A DNA stretch of 64,000 nt from Laspinema sp. D2d. Its GTDB lineage: Bacteria > Cyanobacteriota > Cyanobacteriia > Cyanobacteriales > Laspinemataceae. Each line of letters starts with the position of its first letter. The first letter of the stretch is position 1. The DNA is taken from contig NZ_JAMXFC010000024.1 in the NCBI RefSeq assembly GCF_025370755.1, positions 1 through 64,000 of the forward strand, read 5' to 3'. The translations under genes and the position numbers were made by a program. The notes under the pieces were generated by a model that was not told where the DNA came from, searched no databases, and saw nothing but the letters and a program-made list of their open reading frames with translations. Of the stretch, positions 37,068 to 45,340 are shown piece by piece.

Positions 37068-37595
37068 ATGACCCAGCAAAATTTCGGAACCAACCCAGAG
37101 GATAGAATGGGGCGTAATGCACTCCCCGGACCGATTCCGTTAAGCTATTACGGCGTTTATCGCTGTCCGGTTTGTCGCTATGGCGAACTCTCTAACCTGG
37201 CGATGATGGATGCCTTTGGCTGTAACTTTTGTAGCCGTATTTTTACCGCTAACCTAGACCAAAATGCCCTCAGTTTAGCGGATACTATGCCACCGATTAC
37301 CTGGCATTGGAATGGTCGCCAATGGCAAGGACTGCCTCGGGCTGGGGTAGAATTCGGATGGGAAATTGCCATCGCGGCGATCGCGATCATTACCCTTCCC
37401 ACCCTCTTAGTCGGACTCGGGGCCTATATTTTTCCCCCAGTCCCCGGCAGTAGCTTAAGTTGGGTTCCTGCTTTTTGGACTGTCGCTACCTTTGTGGCTC
37501 ACCTCACCATCGTCCTCTGGCTGATGGTTGAATATTATCAGTTTCCGGTATTGCTCTTTTTGAAAGCATGGCAACGCCGTCTATGGATGCGATAA
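37068..37595 (+). CDS. Zinc-ribbon membrane protein, function unknown
   Basis: A 175-residue protein. Residues 30-58 hold two CxxC knuckles (CPVC and CNFC, 19 residues apart), forming a likely zinc ribbon. Residues 97-135 and 145-170 are hydrophobic and make two to three membrane helices (for example WEIAIAAIAIITLPTLLVGL). The cytoplasmic zinc ribbon with C-terminal helices looks like a membrane-tethered adaptor. I cannot name a family. AAGGG lies about 7 bases ahead of the ATG, supporting the start. It converges on the glycosyltransferase gene, across a block of tandem repeats. Confidence 0.7.
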   Translation: MTQQNFGTNPEDRMGRNALPGPIPLSYYGVYRCPVCRYGELSNLAMMDAFGCNFCSRIFTANLDQNALSLADTMPPITWHWNGRQWQGLPRAGVEFGWEIAIAAIAIITLPTLLVGLGAYIFPPVPGSSLSWVPAFWTVATFVAHLTIVLWLMVEYYQFPVLLFLKAWQRRLWMR

Positions 37596-37604
37596 AGAGT
37601 CGTT

Positions 37605-37772
37605 TGTCATTGGTCATTTGTCATTGGTCCTTCTTCGTTGAAAATCGGAAAATTTGGTCATTGGTCATTGGTCATTGGTCATGGGTCATTGGTCCTTCTT
37701 CGTTGAAAATCGGCAAATTTGGTCATTGGTCATGGGTCATTGGTCCTTCTTCGTTGAAAATCGGCAAATTTT
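37605..37772. repeat. GGTCATT heptamer and 51-bp tandem repeats
   Basis: A core TCATTGGTCCTTCTTCGTTG plus its continuation occurs at 37621, 37686 and 37737, with spacings of 65 and 51 bases. The extra 14 bases are two more GGTCATT heptamers. The last copy runs into the 3' end of the minus-strand glycosyltransferase gene, whose final codons are made of repeat sequence. Confidence 0.9.
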
Positions 37773-39621
37773 GAATCCCTAATTGTTCTATCATTTGCCA
37801 ATTTTCCCCTTCTACGGCTAACCGATATTGGAGTTGCGACCGTAAATTTTGCCATTGATGGGGGGTTAACGGGTCTTCTAAGAGGGAAATTTCTGGGATA
37901 CCGCAGTCCGACGGAATATCGTCTCGATAAAATAAATTTAATCCAATGGTTGAGAGGACTAAATTAGGTTGAATATCGGAATTCTCAGGAATTTGGCTAC
38001 TTTCGATTAATAGGGTAATATTTCCACGGTTGGGATGCTTCATAACTGAAGCAACCGCCGATTCTAAGGTCGCAAGTAAGTCTTCTTCTGGTTGATTCCA
38101 GTTAGGAACTAGAATTAAATTAATCTCCCGGAGATTTAATTCCTCGATAAACTGTAAGTCATTTTCGGGTTTAATAGCTTTTAAAATAGCCTGAACATGA
38201 AGGACTTGACCCGGGGATTCATGATGGTCGAGTTGAACGATGCTAAAAGCCCCCTGAAAACCGTAACTGCGGCACAGTTCCAAATAGGCAGGGAATTCTA
38301 TAGCATAATACATGAAGGAGTTGATATTCCAATAACTGATGTGAGTGGGGTCTTGAAATGCACCCCGACCATCGGTGGAAGGAACGAAGAGATTAACCAT
38401 GGCCCCGGGTTTACAAATGCGCCAGATTTCATTCATGGTTTTAATGCGATCGCTCAAATGTTCGATAAAATCATGGGCCCGAACTTCATCTACACTATTA
38501 TCAGGAAAGGGAAAGCGATCGCGGAGGTCCGCAACAATATCTACCTCGGGCCAAGGATAGAAATCTACCCCTATATATCCCTCGGGTTTGCGAGGACCAC
38601 ATCCTAAATCCACCCGAATCAAATCCGAGGAATTTACGGGAATTTGCACGGTTGATATCGCCCCTTGATTTCGGGCGATCGCCCGTCCCCCTCCCATCAG
38701 CGAACAGAAATGTTTTTCCCCGGTAAAAGGCTGTTGCAACACCTCGGTTAAGTCATAAAAGTCTTCATAAGCTATTTCCCTGGGGATTTCCCATTTTTCC
38801 TTAAAAATCTCCCAATTTTTGACTAACAATTCTCGCCGATAACTAGCGCTTTTCTTTTTAAACGTTTGGCTGCCGAAATGATGAATAAAACATCCTCGGG
38901 CAATCGCTGACTTAAATCCAGCTAGGGCCGAACGAATACAAAAATCATCATCCTCAAAATTGCCAATTCCATAACGAGTATCTAAACCGCCAATGGTATC
39001 AATCACCCGGCGATTAATCAGCAGGCAAAACCCCACAATGCGCCAACTATATAACACCTCTCCCGCATTTTCCCGATTCCATCGAGTCGCAAATTCTTCT
39101 AAACCATTCCCCGAATCGGTCTCGTAATCCACTGAGTCAATATATTGTAAACCTGAAACATAATTACTCACCGGACCGATTAATCCTAACTTCGGGTCTT
39201 GTTGGGCTGCATTCACCAGACATTCTAACCAACCGGGAGTAACTATTGTATCATTATTTAATAAAACAATATATTCTCCTTCCGCTAATGCCATGCCCTG
39301 ATTATTTCCTACGGCATAGCCTAAATTTTCACTATTTAAAATAACTTTAACGCTGCGACAGAAACTCTTGACATTTTCAGCATCTTGCCCTTGAGATTGC
39401 TGCCACTGTCGCCGGACTGAAACGAAATAGTCATCGGTTCCATCACTCGATCCATTATCAACGAGAACTATTTCATAAGGAGTTTTAGTGTAGCTTTGAA
39501 TACTTTCTAGGCATTGTCTCGTATAATCAAGCTGATTGTAGGCCAGAATAACCAGTGAAACCAGAGGTAAATCAGTTGAAGGTTCAGGCTGTGGATTGAT
39601 AGAGGGGACGAGATGAGTCAC
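37723..39621 (-). CDS. Glycosyltransferase family 2 / methyltransferase fusion
   Basis: A 632-residue protein. The N-terminal GT2 domain (about residues 18-270) has LVSLVILAYNQLDYTRQC, VLVDNGSSDGT and the DxD-type LLNNDTIV. A methyltransferase-like domain follows (about 330-475): RVDLGCGPRKPEGYIGVDF, then FPFPDNSVDEVRAHDFIEHL. The C-terminal 150 residues are unassigned. Such fusions build cell-surface or O-antigen-like polysaccharide by adding and then methylating a sugar; that role is inference. The start is GTG at 39621. The last 15 codons (NLPIFNEEGPMTHDQ) lie within a tandem repeat, suggesting that the original stop was replaced or the repeat was copied from this gene. Confidence 0.85.
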   Translation of the reverse strand: MTHLVPSINPQPEPSTDLPLVSLVILAYNQLDYTRQCLESIQSYTKTPYEIVLVDNGSSDGTDDYFVSVRRQWQQSQGQDAENVKSFCRSVKVILNSENLGYAVGNNQGMALAEGEYIVLLNNDTIVTPGWLECLVNAAQQDPKLGLIGPVSNYVSGLQYIDSVDYETDSGNGLEEFATRWNRENAGEVLYSWRIVGFCLLINRRVIDTIGGLDTRYGIGNFEDDDFCIRSALAGFKSAIARGCFIHHFGSQTFKKKSASYRRELLVKNWEIFKEKWEIPREIAYEDFYDLTEVLQQPFTGEKHFCSLMGGGRAIARNQGAISTVQIPVNSSDLIRVDLGCGPRKPEGYIGVDFYPWPEVDIVADLRDRFPFPDNSVDEVRAHDFIEHLSDRIKTMNEIWRICKPGAMVNLFVPSTDGRGAFQDPTHISYWNINSFMYYAIEFPAYLELCRSYGFQGAFSIVQLDHHESPGQVLHVQAILKAIKPENDLQFIEELNLREINLILVPNWNQPEEDLLATLESAVASVMKHPNRGNITLLIESSQIPENSDIQPNLVLSTIGLNLFYRDDIPSDCGIPEISLLEDPLTPHQWQNLRSQLQYRLAVEGENWQMIEQLGIQNLPIFNEEGPMTHDQ

Positions 39622-39723
39622 AGTTGGCTTTCTCCCGAATGGGTTTGCTAAGGTTCTAGTTTACCATTTTCGGGGGCAGTGGAACCGGAGAAAGGAGAAA
39701 AAGACTTTGATAGAGTAGCAGTT

Positions 39724-39791
39724 AGAAACCGGGTTTCTTGAGCAAATTTATGGCTTTTTTGCAGCCCATAGGGAATAGAAAGCCGGTTTCT
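39724..39791. repeat. Second pair of AGAAACCGGGTTTCT boxes
   Basis: AGAAACCGGGTTTCT at 39724-39738 and AGAAAGCCGGTTTCT (one mismatch to the reverse complement) at 39777-39791, separated by 38 bases. This repeats the arrangement seen at 7548-7612. Confidence 0.7.
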
Positions 39792-39835
39792 TATCATCCT
39801 CATTTCATCCAGTTCTGATGCGATCGCGTTACTCT

Positions 39836-39969
39836 AGACTTCTTGCAAAATTCTAAAAAGCCCCCCAGGAACTAAACATTTATTCCGCGCCGCTCCCCCT
39901 TCTTAAGGGGGACGGGAGGGGGATCTAAGGGGGGTTGGGGGGATCAATCCGTTATTTTGCAAGAGGTCT
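39836..39969. mobile_element. MITE-like element with 16-bp terminal inverted repeats
   Basis: AGACTTCTTGCAAAAT at the left and ATTTTGCAAGAGGTCT at the right are inverted repeats with one mismatch. The 134-bp interior is GC-rich (CCCCCC, GGGGGGTTGGGGGG) and has no open frame. A shortened relative lies at 42302-42370 and a diverged one at 61339-61414. No transposase is present in the window. Confidence 0.65.
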
Positions 39970-40052
39970 TCTGAATCAGGGGAATATATGCAGGGGCCAA
40001 ATTAGGATCGAGGCAAACCACCCGGTTCGCCTCTTTTCTGCCCCTAGAATGC

Positions 40053-41435
40053 TTACAAATAGTTTTGAATCATTTCTCGATACAGACTTTTTTGTTTCAC
40101 ACCCCGCACTTGATCCACTAATCCCTTATCCTTAAAGAACTGGACCGTAGGCGTTCCGGTTACTCCCGCATTGTCTGCAATTTCTGGGTCTGCTTCAATG
40201 TCGATTTCAACATAGTGAACTTTCCCATCAAACTCATCAATCACCTTACTCAGAATCGGTTTCAAAGTATGGCAAGGGCCACAGGTGGGGGCGGAATATT
40301 TAACCACAATTAGGCGATCGCTATCATGGTACAACTTCCGCAGAGCAAATCCTCCCACATGGCGCGTTGCAGTTGGGTCAAAATTCTCTTCCGTGTCGGA
40401 TTTTTGTTCTTTTTCCGGTTCAGGCGCTTTTTCTGATGCCTCGGTTTGATGGAACTCTTGAACTAACCCATTCACCGATAACCATCGTTCTGCTAACATC
40501 GCCCCCATGCAACCTGTTCCCGCTGCGGTAATCGCTTGGCGAAACTCATGGTCTTGCACATCCCCGACAGCATAAACCCCATCTACGCTGGTTTCAACGC
40601 TTCCGTGTTTTGTGACAATATATCCGAGTTCATCCAGTTCCAATTGACCTTTAAACAGTTGGGTATTCGGAGTATGACCGATCGCATAAAACAATCCCCG
40701 AACCTGCAAATCTGTTTCTTCCCCAGTTTTGATGTTTCTAATCTTAATTCCCTCCATCCGGTCCTCATTTCCGAAGATATCTACCGTCTCCGTATTCCAA
40801 TGAACCGTGATTTTGGGGTTCTTCAAAACTCGGTCTTGCATCGCTTTTGAGGCGCGCATTTCTTCCCGACGGACTAACAGGTGAACATGGGTCCCATATT
40901 TGGTCAAATATACCGCTTCTTCCGCCGCAGTATCTCCACCACCAACCACCGCTAATGAGACGCCTTTAAAAATGGGACTGGCCCCATCACAAATCGCACA
41001 GGCAGAGACCCCACGACTCCAAAACAGGTTCTCGCTGGAGAGTCCCAACCGCTTGGCCGTGGCCCCTGTGGCAATAATTACTGTATGGGCCTTCACTTCT
41101 CGTTCCTCTGAACGGATCACGAAGGGCCGCTGACTCAAATCGACTGACTGCACATCTTCCGTGTACAATTCGGCCCCCCAGCGTTGCGCCTGGAGTTTCA
41201 TGCGTTCCATGAGTTTCGGTCCCGTAATCCCTTCGGGAAATCCGGGGAAGTTCTCTACTTCTGTCGTGGTCATTAATTGTCCGCCGGGAATGCCTCCCAT
41301 CTGGAACCCTTCAAATACCACGGGTTTCAGATTCGCCCGTCCCGCATAGATGGCGGCAGTGAATCCGGCAGGGCCAGATCCGATAATCACAAGGTTTTCT
41401 ACTGCTGGATTTGTCATGGGGTTATTCAAACTCAT
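40053..41435 (-). CDS. ntrC: NADPH-thioredoxin reductase C (NTRC; reductase-thioredoxin fusion)
   Basis: A 460-residue fusion. The reductase part (about residues 10-320) has FAD-binding [18 protein letters not shown], redox CAICD, and NADPH-binding [12 protein letters not shown] charged linker (about 328-352) leads to a thioredoxin domain with [17 protein letters not shown] and GTPTVQFF. In cyanobacteria and chloroplasts NTRC uses NADPH to reduce 2-Cys peroxiredoxins and other targets, in the dark and under stress. The symbol here means NTRC, not the nitrogen regulator of the same name. The start ATG gives [11 protein letters not shown]; an internal ATG at residue 7 is also possible. It is monocistronic. 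Confidence 0.95.
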   Translation of the reverse strand: MSLNNPMTNPAVENLVIIGSGPAGFTAAIYAGRANLKPVVFEGFQMGGIPGGQLMTTTEVENFPGFPEGITGPKLMERMKLQAQRWGAELYTEDVQSVDLSQRPFVIRSEEREVKAHTVIIATGATAKRLGLSSENLFWSRGVSACAICDGASPIFKGVSLAVVGGGDTAAEEAVYLTKYGTHVHLLVRREEMRASKAMQDRVLKNPKITVHWNTETVDIFGNEDRMEGIKIRNIKTGEETDLQVRGLFYAIGHTPNTQLFKGQLELDELGYIVTKHGSVETSVDGVYAVGDVQDHEFRQAITAAGTGCMGAMLAERWLSVNGLVQEFHQTEASEKAPEPEKEQKSDTEENFDPTATRHVGGFALRKLYHDSDRLIVVKYSAPTCGPCHTLKPILSKVIDEFDGKVHYVEIDIEADPEIADNAGVTGTPTVQFFKDKGLVDQVRGVKQKSLYREMIQNYL

Positions 41436-41637
41436 ACCGACTTCGTTTTAAGTCTATTATAGTGACCTGTTGATCATTATCAGTGATCTAAGTCACTTTA
41501 CGGCCCTTAATTCTTTCTCTCTTTTTTATGCCTGTTAACAATTAACAATTAGCAGTTAGCAGTTTAGTGAGTCAACGGATTATAAGAACCAATCCCCCCT
41601 AAAATAGGAAAATCAAATCTGAGTAGCAAGTGAGATC

Positions 41638-42297
41638 ATGAAACGAGTGCTAGAACCGGAAGTGATGGATACCTGGGAGGATGCGACGGCGTATGACGCA
41701 ATGGATTTTCTGGAGGTGAATACCGCTTTTGCAGAGAGTGCGATCGCAGTCGGTCCCGACTCGGCGTTGGTCCTGGATGCAGGAACCGGGACCGCCAGAA
41801 TTCCTATTTTAATCGTCCAGCGTCGTCCTCAGTGGCACATCAAGGCGATCGACCTTTCGCACAATATGTTACAAGTCGGGAGAGAAAATGTCCAAGCTGC
41901 TGGATTACAAGAGCAAATTCACTTAGAGTATATCGATGCTAAACAGATGCCTTATGGCGACTCTACTTTTGATATGGTGATTTCCAATAGCATCATCCAT
42001 CATCTCCCAGATCCCCTCCCATTTTTACAAGAATTGAAACGGGTTTTAAAACCCAATGGAGGGATATTTTTGCGCGACTTAATGCGACCCTCGGATATAG
42101 AAACTGTAGATAAAATCGTTGCTCGAATTGGACCAGAATATAATGACTATCAAACCCAGTTATTTCGGGATTCCTTGATAGCTGCATTTACCCTAGAAGA
42201 GGTACAAAACATGATAGGAATAGCGGGATTAGAAGGGGTAAAAATTTATGCGTCTTCGGACCGTCATTGGACGGCGGAAAGAGCTTACAGAGAATAG
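41638..42297 (+). CDS. Class I SAM-dependent methyltransferase
   Basis: A 219-residue methyltransferase. AdoMet-binding motif I is VLDAGTGTARIPIL, the acidic tip of the second strand is IKAIDLSHNM, motif II is FDMVISNSIIHHLPDP, and motif III is RVLKPNGGIFLRDLM. This is the UbiE/Methyltransf_11 style used on small molecules. The substrate is unknown. The start ATG at 41638 gives MKRVLEPEVMDTWEDA, a beginning I recall from cyanobacterial homologues. It converges on the macro-domain gene, with a MITE-like repeat between. Confidence 0.87.
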   Translation: MKRVLEPEVMDTWEDATAYDAMDFLEVNTAFAESAIAVGPDSALVLDAGTGTARIPILIVQRRPQWHIKAIDLSHNMLQVGRENVQAAGLQEQIHLEYIDAKQMPYGDSTFDMVISNSIIHHLPDPLPFLQELKRVLKPNGGIFLRDLMRPSDIETVDKIVARIGPEYNDYQTQLFRDSLIAAFTLEEVQNMIGIAGLEGVKIYASSDRHWTAERAYRE

Positions 42298-42301
42298 ACA
42301 T

Positions 42302-42370
42302 CATTCTAAAAAGCCCCCCTTAAGAAGGGAGGTTGGGGGGATCAATTCGTTATTTTGCAACAAGAGGTAT
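42302..42370. mobile_element. Shortened copy of the MITE-like element
   Basis: It shares ATTCTAAAAAGCCCCCC and GGTTGGGGGGATCAAT-type sequences with the element at 39836-39969, and its right end ATTTTGCAA is followed by a 3-base insertion. The interior of the longer copy is missing. It lies between two convergent genes. Confidence 0.65.
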
Positions 42371-42371
42371 A

Positions 42372-42890
42372 TTATTTTTCCTGACTGGCGATCGCCGTTA
42401 AATGGCACTGATAGGATTCTTTGCTAAAGCAGACAAATCGAACTTGAGAAATGGCATTAGTTTTAGTCAAAAATTCCTGCACAGTATTGACCGCTATTCT
42501 AGCAGCCCGTTCTATTGGAAACCCATAAACTCCCGTACTAATGGCGGGAAACGCAATAGTTTTTAGCTGATGTTTTTCGGCTAATATTAAACTCTGATGA
42601 TAACAGCTTGCCAGCAATTTATCTTCATCCTGGTTGCCCCCTTGCCATACAGGACCAACGGTATGAATCACATAGTTTGCGGGGAGATTGTAGCCCAGGG
42701 TGATCTTAGCTTCTCCCGTTTTACAGCCATTCAGGGTGCGACATTCCGCCAATAAACCCGAACCTGCTGCGCGGTGGATAGCACCATCAACCCCGCCACC
42801 TCCTAATAGACGAGTATTGGCAGCATTAACGATCGCATCTACCTGTTGTTTGGTAATATCGCCTTGAATCACTGTGATTTTATCGGTCAT
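42372..42890 (-). CDS. Macro-domain protein (O-acetyl-ADP-ribose deacetylase type)
   Basis: A 172-residue single macro domain. It has [21 protein letters not shown] at the start, the ADP-ribose loop [16 protein letters not shown], and later [19 protein letters not shown]. The wording is close to YmdB/MacroD-type enzymes that deacetylate O-acetyl-ADP-ribose or remove ADP-ribose from proteins. It is cytoplasmic. It is transcribed away from a NUDIX gene whose start codon lies only 42 bases away, so the two likely share control. The partner would hydrolyse free ADP-ribose, making a functional pair plausible. Confidence 0.92.
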   Translation of the reverse strand: MTDKITVIQGDITKQQVDAIVNAANTRLLGGGGVDGAIHRAAGSGLLAECRTLNGCKTGEAKITLGYNLPANYVIHTVGPVWQGGNQDEDKLLASCYHQSLILAEKHQLKTIAFPAISTGVYGFPIERAARIAVNTVQEFLTKTNAISQVRFVCFSKESYQCHLTAIASQEK

Positions 42891-42932
42891 CGTAGTAAAG
42901 TTATTGTCAAATAGAGAAACTCCTTTTATTGT

Positions 42933-43496
42933 ATGAAAGAATTGCAGAAATGGAAACAGTTGCGATCGCGCCTAGTCTTGGACAACCAATGGTGCAAAGT
43001 TCGCCAAGATGAAATCCAACTGCCAACCGGAGAAATTATCGATGATTTCTTTGTGAATGTCCGTCCAGATATTGCCTTAGTCGTTCCAGTCACCCCCCAT
43101 CAAGAAATCGTCTTCGTGCGACAATATCGACATGGAGTCGGGGAAATCTTGTTAGAACTACCTGCCGGTGCATTCAATCCAGAAACCGAAAAAGCAGAAG
43201 CAGCAGCAGCGCGTGAAATGACCGAAGAGACAGGTTACCATTGCCCGAACTTGATTAAACTCGCTACCCTCTATGATAATCCCGTTAAAGACACCAATAC
43301 AATTCATATTTTTTTAGGCAAAAATGCGGAAGAGTCCGGACAGCAAATTTTAGATATTACCGAACAGATAGAAGTGGTTTTAGTCCCCATTGATGCCATC
43401 CTGGAGAAAATTACACAGGGAGAAATCTGCGTATCTGGAAGCGTCGCTGCCCTCTTTTTAGCTTTAAATCACTTAAAATATCCCCCTACAAGTTAA
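42933..43496 (+). CDS. NUDIX hydrolase, ADP-ribose pyrophosphatase-like
   Basis: A 187-residue NUDIX protein. The Nudix box reads [24 protein letters not shown] (split here: [12 protein letters not shown] then [12 protein letters not shown]; about residues 84-107) with the metal-binding REMTEE. The preceding [20 protein letters not shown] is typical of ADP-ribose pyrophosphatases. It would split ADP-ribose to AMP and ribose-5-phosphate. It is divergent from the macro-domain gene. The substrate is inferred from family style and from that neighbour. Confidence 0.88.
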   Translation: MKELQKWKQLRSRLVLDNQWCKVRQDEIQLPTGEIIDDFFVNVRPDIALVVPVTPHQEIVFVRQYRHGVGEILLELPAGAFNPETEKAEAAAAREMTEETGYHCPNLIKLATLYDNPVKDTNTIHIFLGKNAEESGQQILDITEQIEVVLVPIDAILEKITQGEICVSGSVAALFLALNHLKYPPTS

Positions 43497-43518
43497 AACC
43501 TAAACCTAAAACTTGTAG
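43486..43518. terminator. Bidirectional terminator-like hairpin
   Basis: Perfect 9-base arms CTACAAGTT (43486-43494, overlapping the last NUDIX codons) and AACTTGTAG (43510-43518) surround an AC-rich loop. It lies between the convergent NUDIX and DUF427 genes. Confidence 0.5.
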
Positions 43519-43571
43519 TTGGATTTATCTGATGTGGAGACGATTTAGGAATCGCCCCTACATTCAGTAAC

Positions 43572-44066
43572 CTACCATCCCCAACTGCCAGGAATCCCTT
43601 TAAAAGGTCCAACAATATCCGAAGTAATCCAACCCCCATAAAACCCACCGGGTTGAGGTTGCACTTCTTCTCCATCCACATAGCAAACATCCATTAATTC
43701 TGGATAGAATGCCACATAATCTTTAATCCCCTCAAATTGGGGAGTAGGATTTGGATAAAACCAAGCACAATTAGGCGCTTGTTTTTCTTTAACCGTCACC
43801 GTGTAATATCCCGCTAACCCTTTCCACTCGCAAAAACTACTTTTAGGAGTTCGGCTCAGATATTCCATTTTGATATCTTCCGGCGGGATATAATAAACTG
43901 GCGGATGACTGGTTTCCAAGACTCGTTTTGCGTTGCGAGTATCAGCAATTTTTTCTCCATTAAAGATGATTTGGAGATGTTTGGAGACATCTTCCAACCG
44001 AGGAGGACGGGGATAATCCCAAACGGATTCTTGTCCAGGACCGGGTTCAATTCGTTGTGGGTGCAT
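43572..44066 (-). CDS. DUF427 domain protein
   Basis: A 164-residue protein spanned by one DUF427 domain. Landmarks are the VWDYPRPPRLEDVSKHLQI start, YYIPPEDIKMEYLSRTPKSS, FCEWKGLAGYYTV and the late VAFYPELMDVCYVDGEEV. DUF427 proteins are small beta-rich proteins of unclear function found in cyanobacteria, actinobacteria and fungi. The C-terminal GGFYGGWITSDIVGPFKG is typical of the cyanobacterial form. No operon partner is evident. Confidence 0.9.
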   Translation of the reverse strand: MHPQRIEPGPGQESVWDYPRPPRLEDVSKHLQIIFNGEKIADTRNAKRVLETSHPPVYYIPPEDIKMEYLSRTPKSSFCEWKGLAGYYTVTVKEKQAPNCAWFYPNPTPQFEGIKDYVAFYPELMDVCYVDGEEVQPQPGGFYGGWITSDIVGPFKGIPGSWGW

Positions 44067-44221
44067 GAGGATTTGAGATACTAAGATGGTTTAATCATAC
44101 GTTATCATATATCGGGTAAAACTAGAGCCGGATCATCTCCCTCTGGTCTCCTTGAGGGAGGCATTGCCGAATGTTCCAGCTTATGGCACAATGAAAGAAA
44201 AAGTCAAGGGAGGTTTGAACC

Positions 44222-45202
44222 ATGACTTTAACGGTAGGCCAGAAGATCCAAGGGGGCAAATACAGCATTGAAAAGGTGCTGGGGAAAGGGAGGTTTGGGA
44301 TTACTTATAAAGCGAAGGATGCCGCAGGGAAGGCAGTTGCGATCAAAACCCTTAATGACAATTTGCTATATCAACTGAGTCCCAGTGAAATTGATGAACT
44401 GGAGTCCAAGTTTTGGAATGAAGCCGTGAAATTGGCTAAGTGCAGTAATAATCGGCATATTGTCCAAGTCCAAGAAACCTTGAAAGAGGGGAAACTGTGC
44501 TGTATTGTCATGGAATATATTGATGGGGTTGATTTGGCAAGTCGTGCCCAGAAGCAGTTACCGGAAAAACTGGCATTGCGATATATTCAGCAAATTGGAG
44601 AGGCATTGATGGAGGTGCATTCTCATCAATTACAGCATCTGGATATTAAACCGGATAATATTGTATTGCGCGGAGGAACTTCCGAGGCGGTGTTAATTGA
44701 TTTTGGGTTAGCAAGGACGTTTGACCATCCCTTGACCACAACTCGCTATAGTGCACAGGGATATTCCGCCCTAGAAATGTATTCTCAAAAGAGACCGCGC
44801 GGTGCTTATACTGATGTGTATGGATTAGCGGTGACTTTATATGAATTGCTGACGGGACAAGTGCCGGTGAGTGCGATTCAGCGAAAAGATGCTGATGTAC
44901 TATTGATTCCGCCCAAAGAGATTAATCCGAACATCAGCGATCGCACGAATCAGGCTATTTTAAAAGGCATGGCGCTTGATTCTGTTGATCGGCCCCAAAC
45001 TGTGCAGGAATGGTTAAAATTATTAGGTGTTAAAAAAAGGATTCCCCTGCCCAATTGGAATGCAATGGAATGGTTCAATGCCATCATTGCGGTGGGGGCA
45101 ATTGGGACGTTAATAATTGGATTATTGACCTATTTAAACTCTAATTCTCCACCTCCACCTACTAACCCCGAACCTCCGACGTCCGAGACCATCCAACCGT
45201 AG
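44222..45202 (+). CDS. Hanks-type Ser/Thr protein kinase with C-terminal membrane helix
   Basis: A 326-residue kinase. Residues 10-270 are a kinase domain with glycine loop LGKGRFGITYKAKD, ATP-binding Lys in VAIKTL, catalytic loop HLDIKPDNIVL (HLD in place of HRD, catalytic Asp kept) and DFGLA. One transmembrane helix (about 285-307) near the C-terminus is followed by a short Pro-rich tail (NSPPPPTNPEPP). The kinase is therefore cytoplasmic, anchored by its tail. GGGAGG lies 8 bases upstream of the ATG. It lies 138 bases ahead of a second kinase gene on the same strand, so they may be co-expressed. Confidence 0.92.
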   Translation: MTLTVGQKIQGGKYSIEKVLGKGRFGITYKAKDAAGKAVAIKTLNDNLLYQLSPSEIDELESKFWNEAVKLAKCSNNRHIVQVQETLKEGKLCCIVMEYIDGVDLASRAQKQLPEKLALRYIQQIGEALMEVHSHQLQHLDIKPDNIVLRGGTSEAVLIDFGLARTFDHPLTTTRYSAQGYSALEMYSQKRPRGAYTDVYGLAVTLYELLTGQVPVSAIQRKDADVLLIPPKEINPNISDRTNQAILKGMALDSVDRPQTVQEWLKLLGVKKRIPLPNWNAMEWFNAIIAVGAIGTLIIGLLTYLNSNSPPPPTNPEPPTSETIQP

Positions 45203-45340
45203 GCAGTAAAGGGCTTTCTCCTCCCCTGCCCTTAATGTGGGATGGGATGCCTTGTTCATTGTCTCCTGCTCAACGCCCTATTAACCCCTAAATCGAGAAA
45301 ACCATGAGATAATAGAACCTGTTGTCTATCCACAACGGGT

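Larger units (their letters stand above)
39622..40052. other. Intergenic region with MITE-like element and paired boxes
   Basis: No gene is supported. It contains a pair of AGAAACCGGGTTTCT-type boxes (39724-39738 and 39777-39791) and a 134-bp element with 16-bp terminal inverted repeats (39836-39969), both described separately. Confidence 0.75.

Noticed and set aside
37605-37772. Possible CRISPR array
   Set aside because: The repeats are tandem without unique spacers of constant length, and no cas gene is present; it is a heptamer/51-bp tandem repeat.
37568-37774. A plus-strand open frame beginning MATPSMDAIKSRL
   Set aside because: It is a translation of the tandem repeat (WSWVIGPSSLKIGKF repeated) in the wrong frame and opposite strand to the glycosyltransferase.
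40009-40034. A hairpin (GAGGC...GCCTC) as terminator for the NTRC gene
   Set aside because: The T-run lies on the plus-strand side, whereas the gene is on the minus strand, so it does not fit as its terminator.
44222-44300. Calling the first kinase a pseudokinase because of HLD instead of HRD
   Set aside because: The catalytic Asp is kept (HLDIKPDN) and the ATP-binding Lys and DFG are present, so it is likely active.
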